Below, in pieces: positions 13,379-13,647 of a stretch of DNA of 13,647 nt. The stretch covers positions 1 through 13,647 of the forward strand of contig CAZCDO010000103.1 in the NCBI GenBank assembly GCA_964497135.1. Reading direction: 5' to 3'. Origin of the DNA: CAIJXV01 sp964497135. GTDB lineage: Bacteria; Verrucomicrobiota; Kiritimatiellia; CAIKKV01; CAIJXV01. The position numbers were made by a program, and so were the translations under genes. The notes beneath the pieces are model-generated. The model saw nothing but the letters and a program-made list of their open reading frames with translations, was not told the origin of the DNA and did no database searches. Each line of letters begins with the position of its first letter. The first letter of the stretch is position 1.

Positions 13379-13647
13379 TTACAGCAAATCCAACGGACTG
13401 GTCACCGGATGGCGCAAATCCTTGACCACATGGGTATAAATCATCGTCGTCTCCACATTCTGATGCCCGAGATATTCCTGGATCTGACGGATGTCGACGC
13501 CATTGAGCAACAAATGCGTGGCAAATGAATGCCGCAGGGTGTGGACTGAGGCATGCTTGGGTATTTGGGCTTTGGACAAAGCGTCTTTTAGTGCTGTTTG
13601 CAGGATGACCGGCGAAATATGATGACGCCGAATCAAACCGGAACGCG
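13379..13647 (-). CDS. intI: Integron-type tyrosine recombinase (IntI-like), N-terminal part off window
   Basis: The C-terminal 89 residues of a tyrosine recombinase are visible. The frame continues open to the window edge (RSGLIRRHHISPVILQ), so the protein is cut by the window and not by mutation. Catalytic boxes are present: HTLRHSFATHLL (His and second Arg), LGHQN (His) and TTMIYTHV (nucleophile Tyr). The first catalytic Arg lies outside. The RRHH motif and the end VVKDLRHPVTSPLDLL match integron integrases, in which 'RRHH' and 'SPLD' are typical, and not XerC/XerD or most phage integrases. IntI catalyses attI x attC recombination, capturing gene cassettes. The extra helix that defines true IntI lies upstream and cannot be checked. 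The stop is 18 bp from the convergent membrane-protein gene. Hand-counted G+C is about 50%, below the 60-70% of the neighbour, which fits acquisition by transfer. Any attI site or cassette array would probably be to the right, next to the 5' end. Confidence 0.85.
   Translation of the reverse strand, partial: RSGLIRRHHISPVILQTALKDALSKAQIPKHASVHTLRHSFATHLLLNGVDIRQIQEYLGHQNVETTMIYTHVVKDLRHPVTSPLDLL

Overview
This is a dense bacterial window of about 60% G+C by eye, with nine protein-coding genes on both strands. I found no rRNA, tRNA, CRISPR array or complete insertion sequence. Several features suggest a Gram-negative bacterium of the Planctomycetota-Verrucomicrobiota-Chlamydiota group, perhaps near Verrucomicrobiota, Kiritimatiellota or Lentisphaerota. 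These are a secreted PQQ-type beta-propeller opening with a GDGSGLYP motif, a YejAB peptide importer, an amidase with a Ser/Pro/Arg-rich insert in its catalytic domain, and a degenerate GAAACTC heptad repeat read as 'ETRNSKLD'. The taxon is an inference and not a search result.

Layout. On the left (1-2653, minus strand) is a peptide-uptake operon: a YejA-like periplasmic binding protein followed after 5 nt by a YejB-like permease cut by the window edge. A 193-bp divergent regulatory region (2654-2846) separates it from a plus-strand group: a PAS-domain protein with no output domain, a secreted PQQ-propeller protein, a zinc-less MDR dehydrogenase and an AraC-family regulator. The AraC gene runs tail-to-tail into, and overlaps by 90 nt, a minus-strand pair (7716-10086): a TPR protein and a calcineurin-like phosphoesterase, overlapping each other by 11 nt in the start model used here.

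From a roughly 100-bp divergent region at 10087-10185 the plus strand carries a secreted N-acetylmuramoyl-L-alanine amidase and then, possibly overlapping it, a large GT-C-like polytopic membrane protein. At the right edge, on the minus strand and 18 bp from that gene, is the C-terminal part of a tyrosine recombinase whose tail (TTMIYTHV...TSPLDLL) is that of integron integrases (IntI). Its G+C is about 50%, clearly below its neighbours.

How the genes fit together. YejAB imports peptides, and the amidase cuts peptidoglycan, so both touch cell-envelope or peptide turnover, but nothing here shows them to be co-regulated. The dehydrogenase and AraC regulator are plausibly a local metabolic unit. 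The most notable item is the IntI-like integrase: the other end of the gene and any attI site or cassette array would lie to the right of this window. Most of the rest is ordinary chromosomal content, with some tight overlaps and start-site questions noted below.
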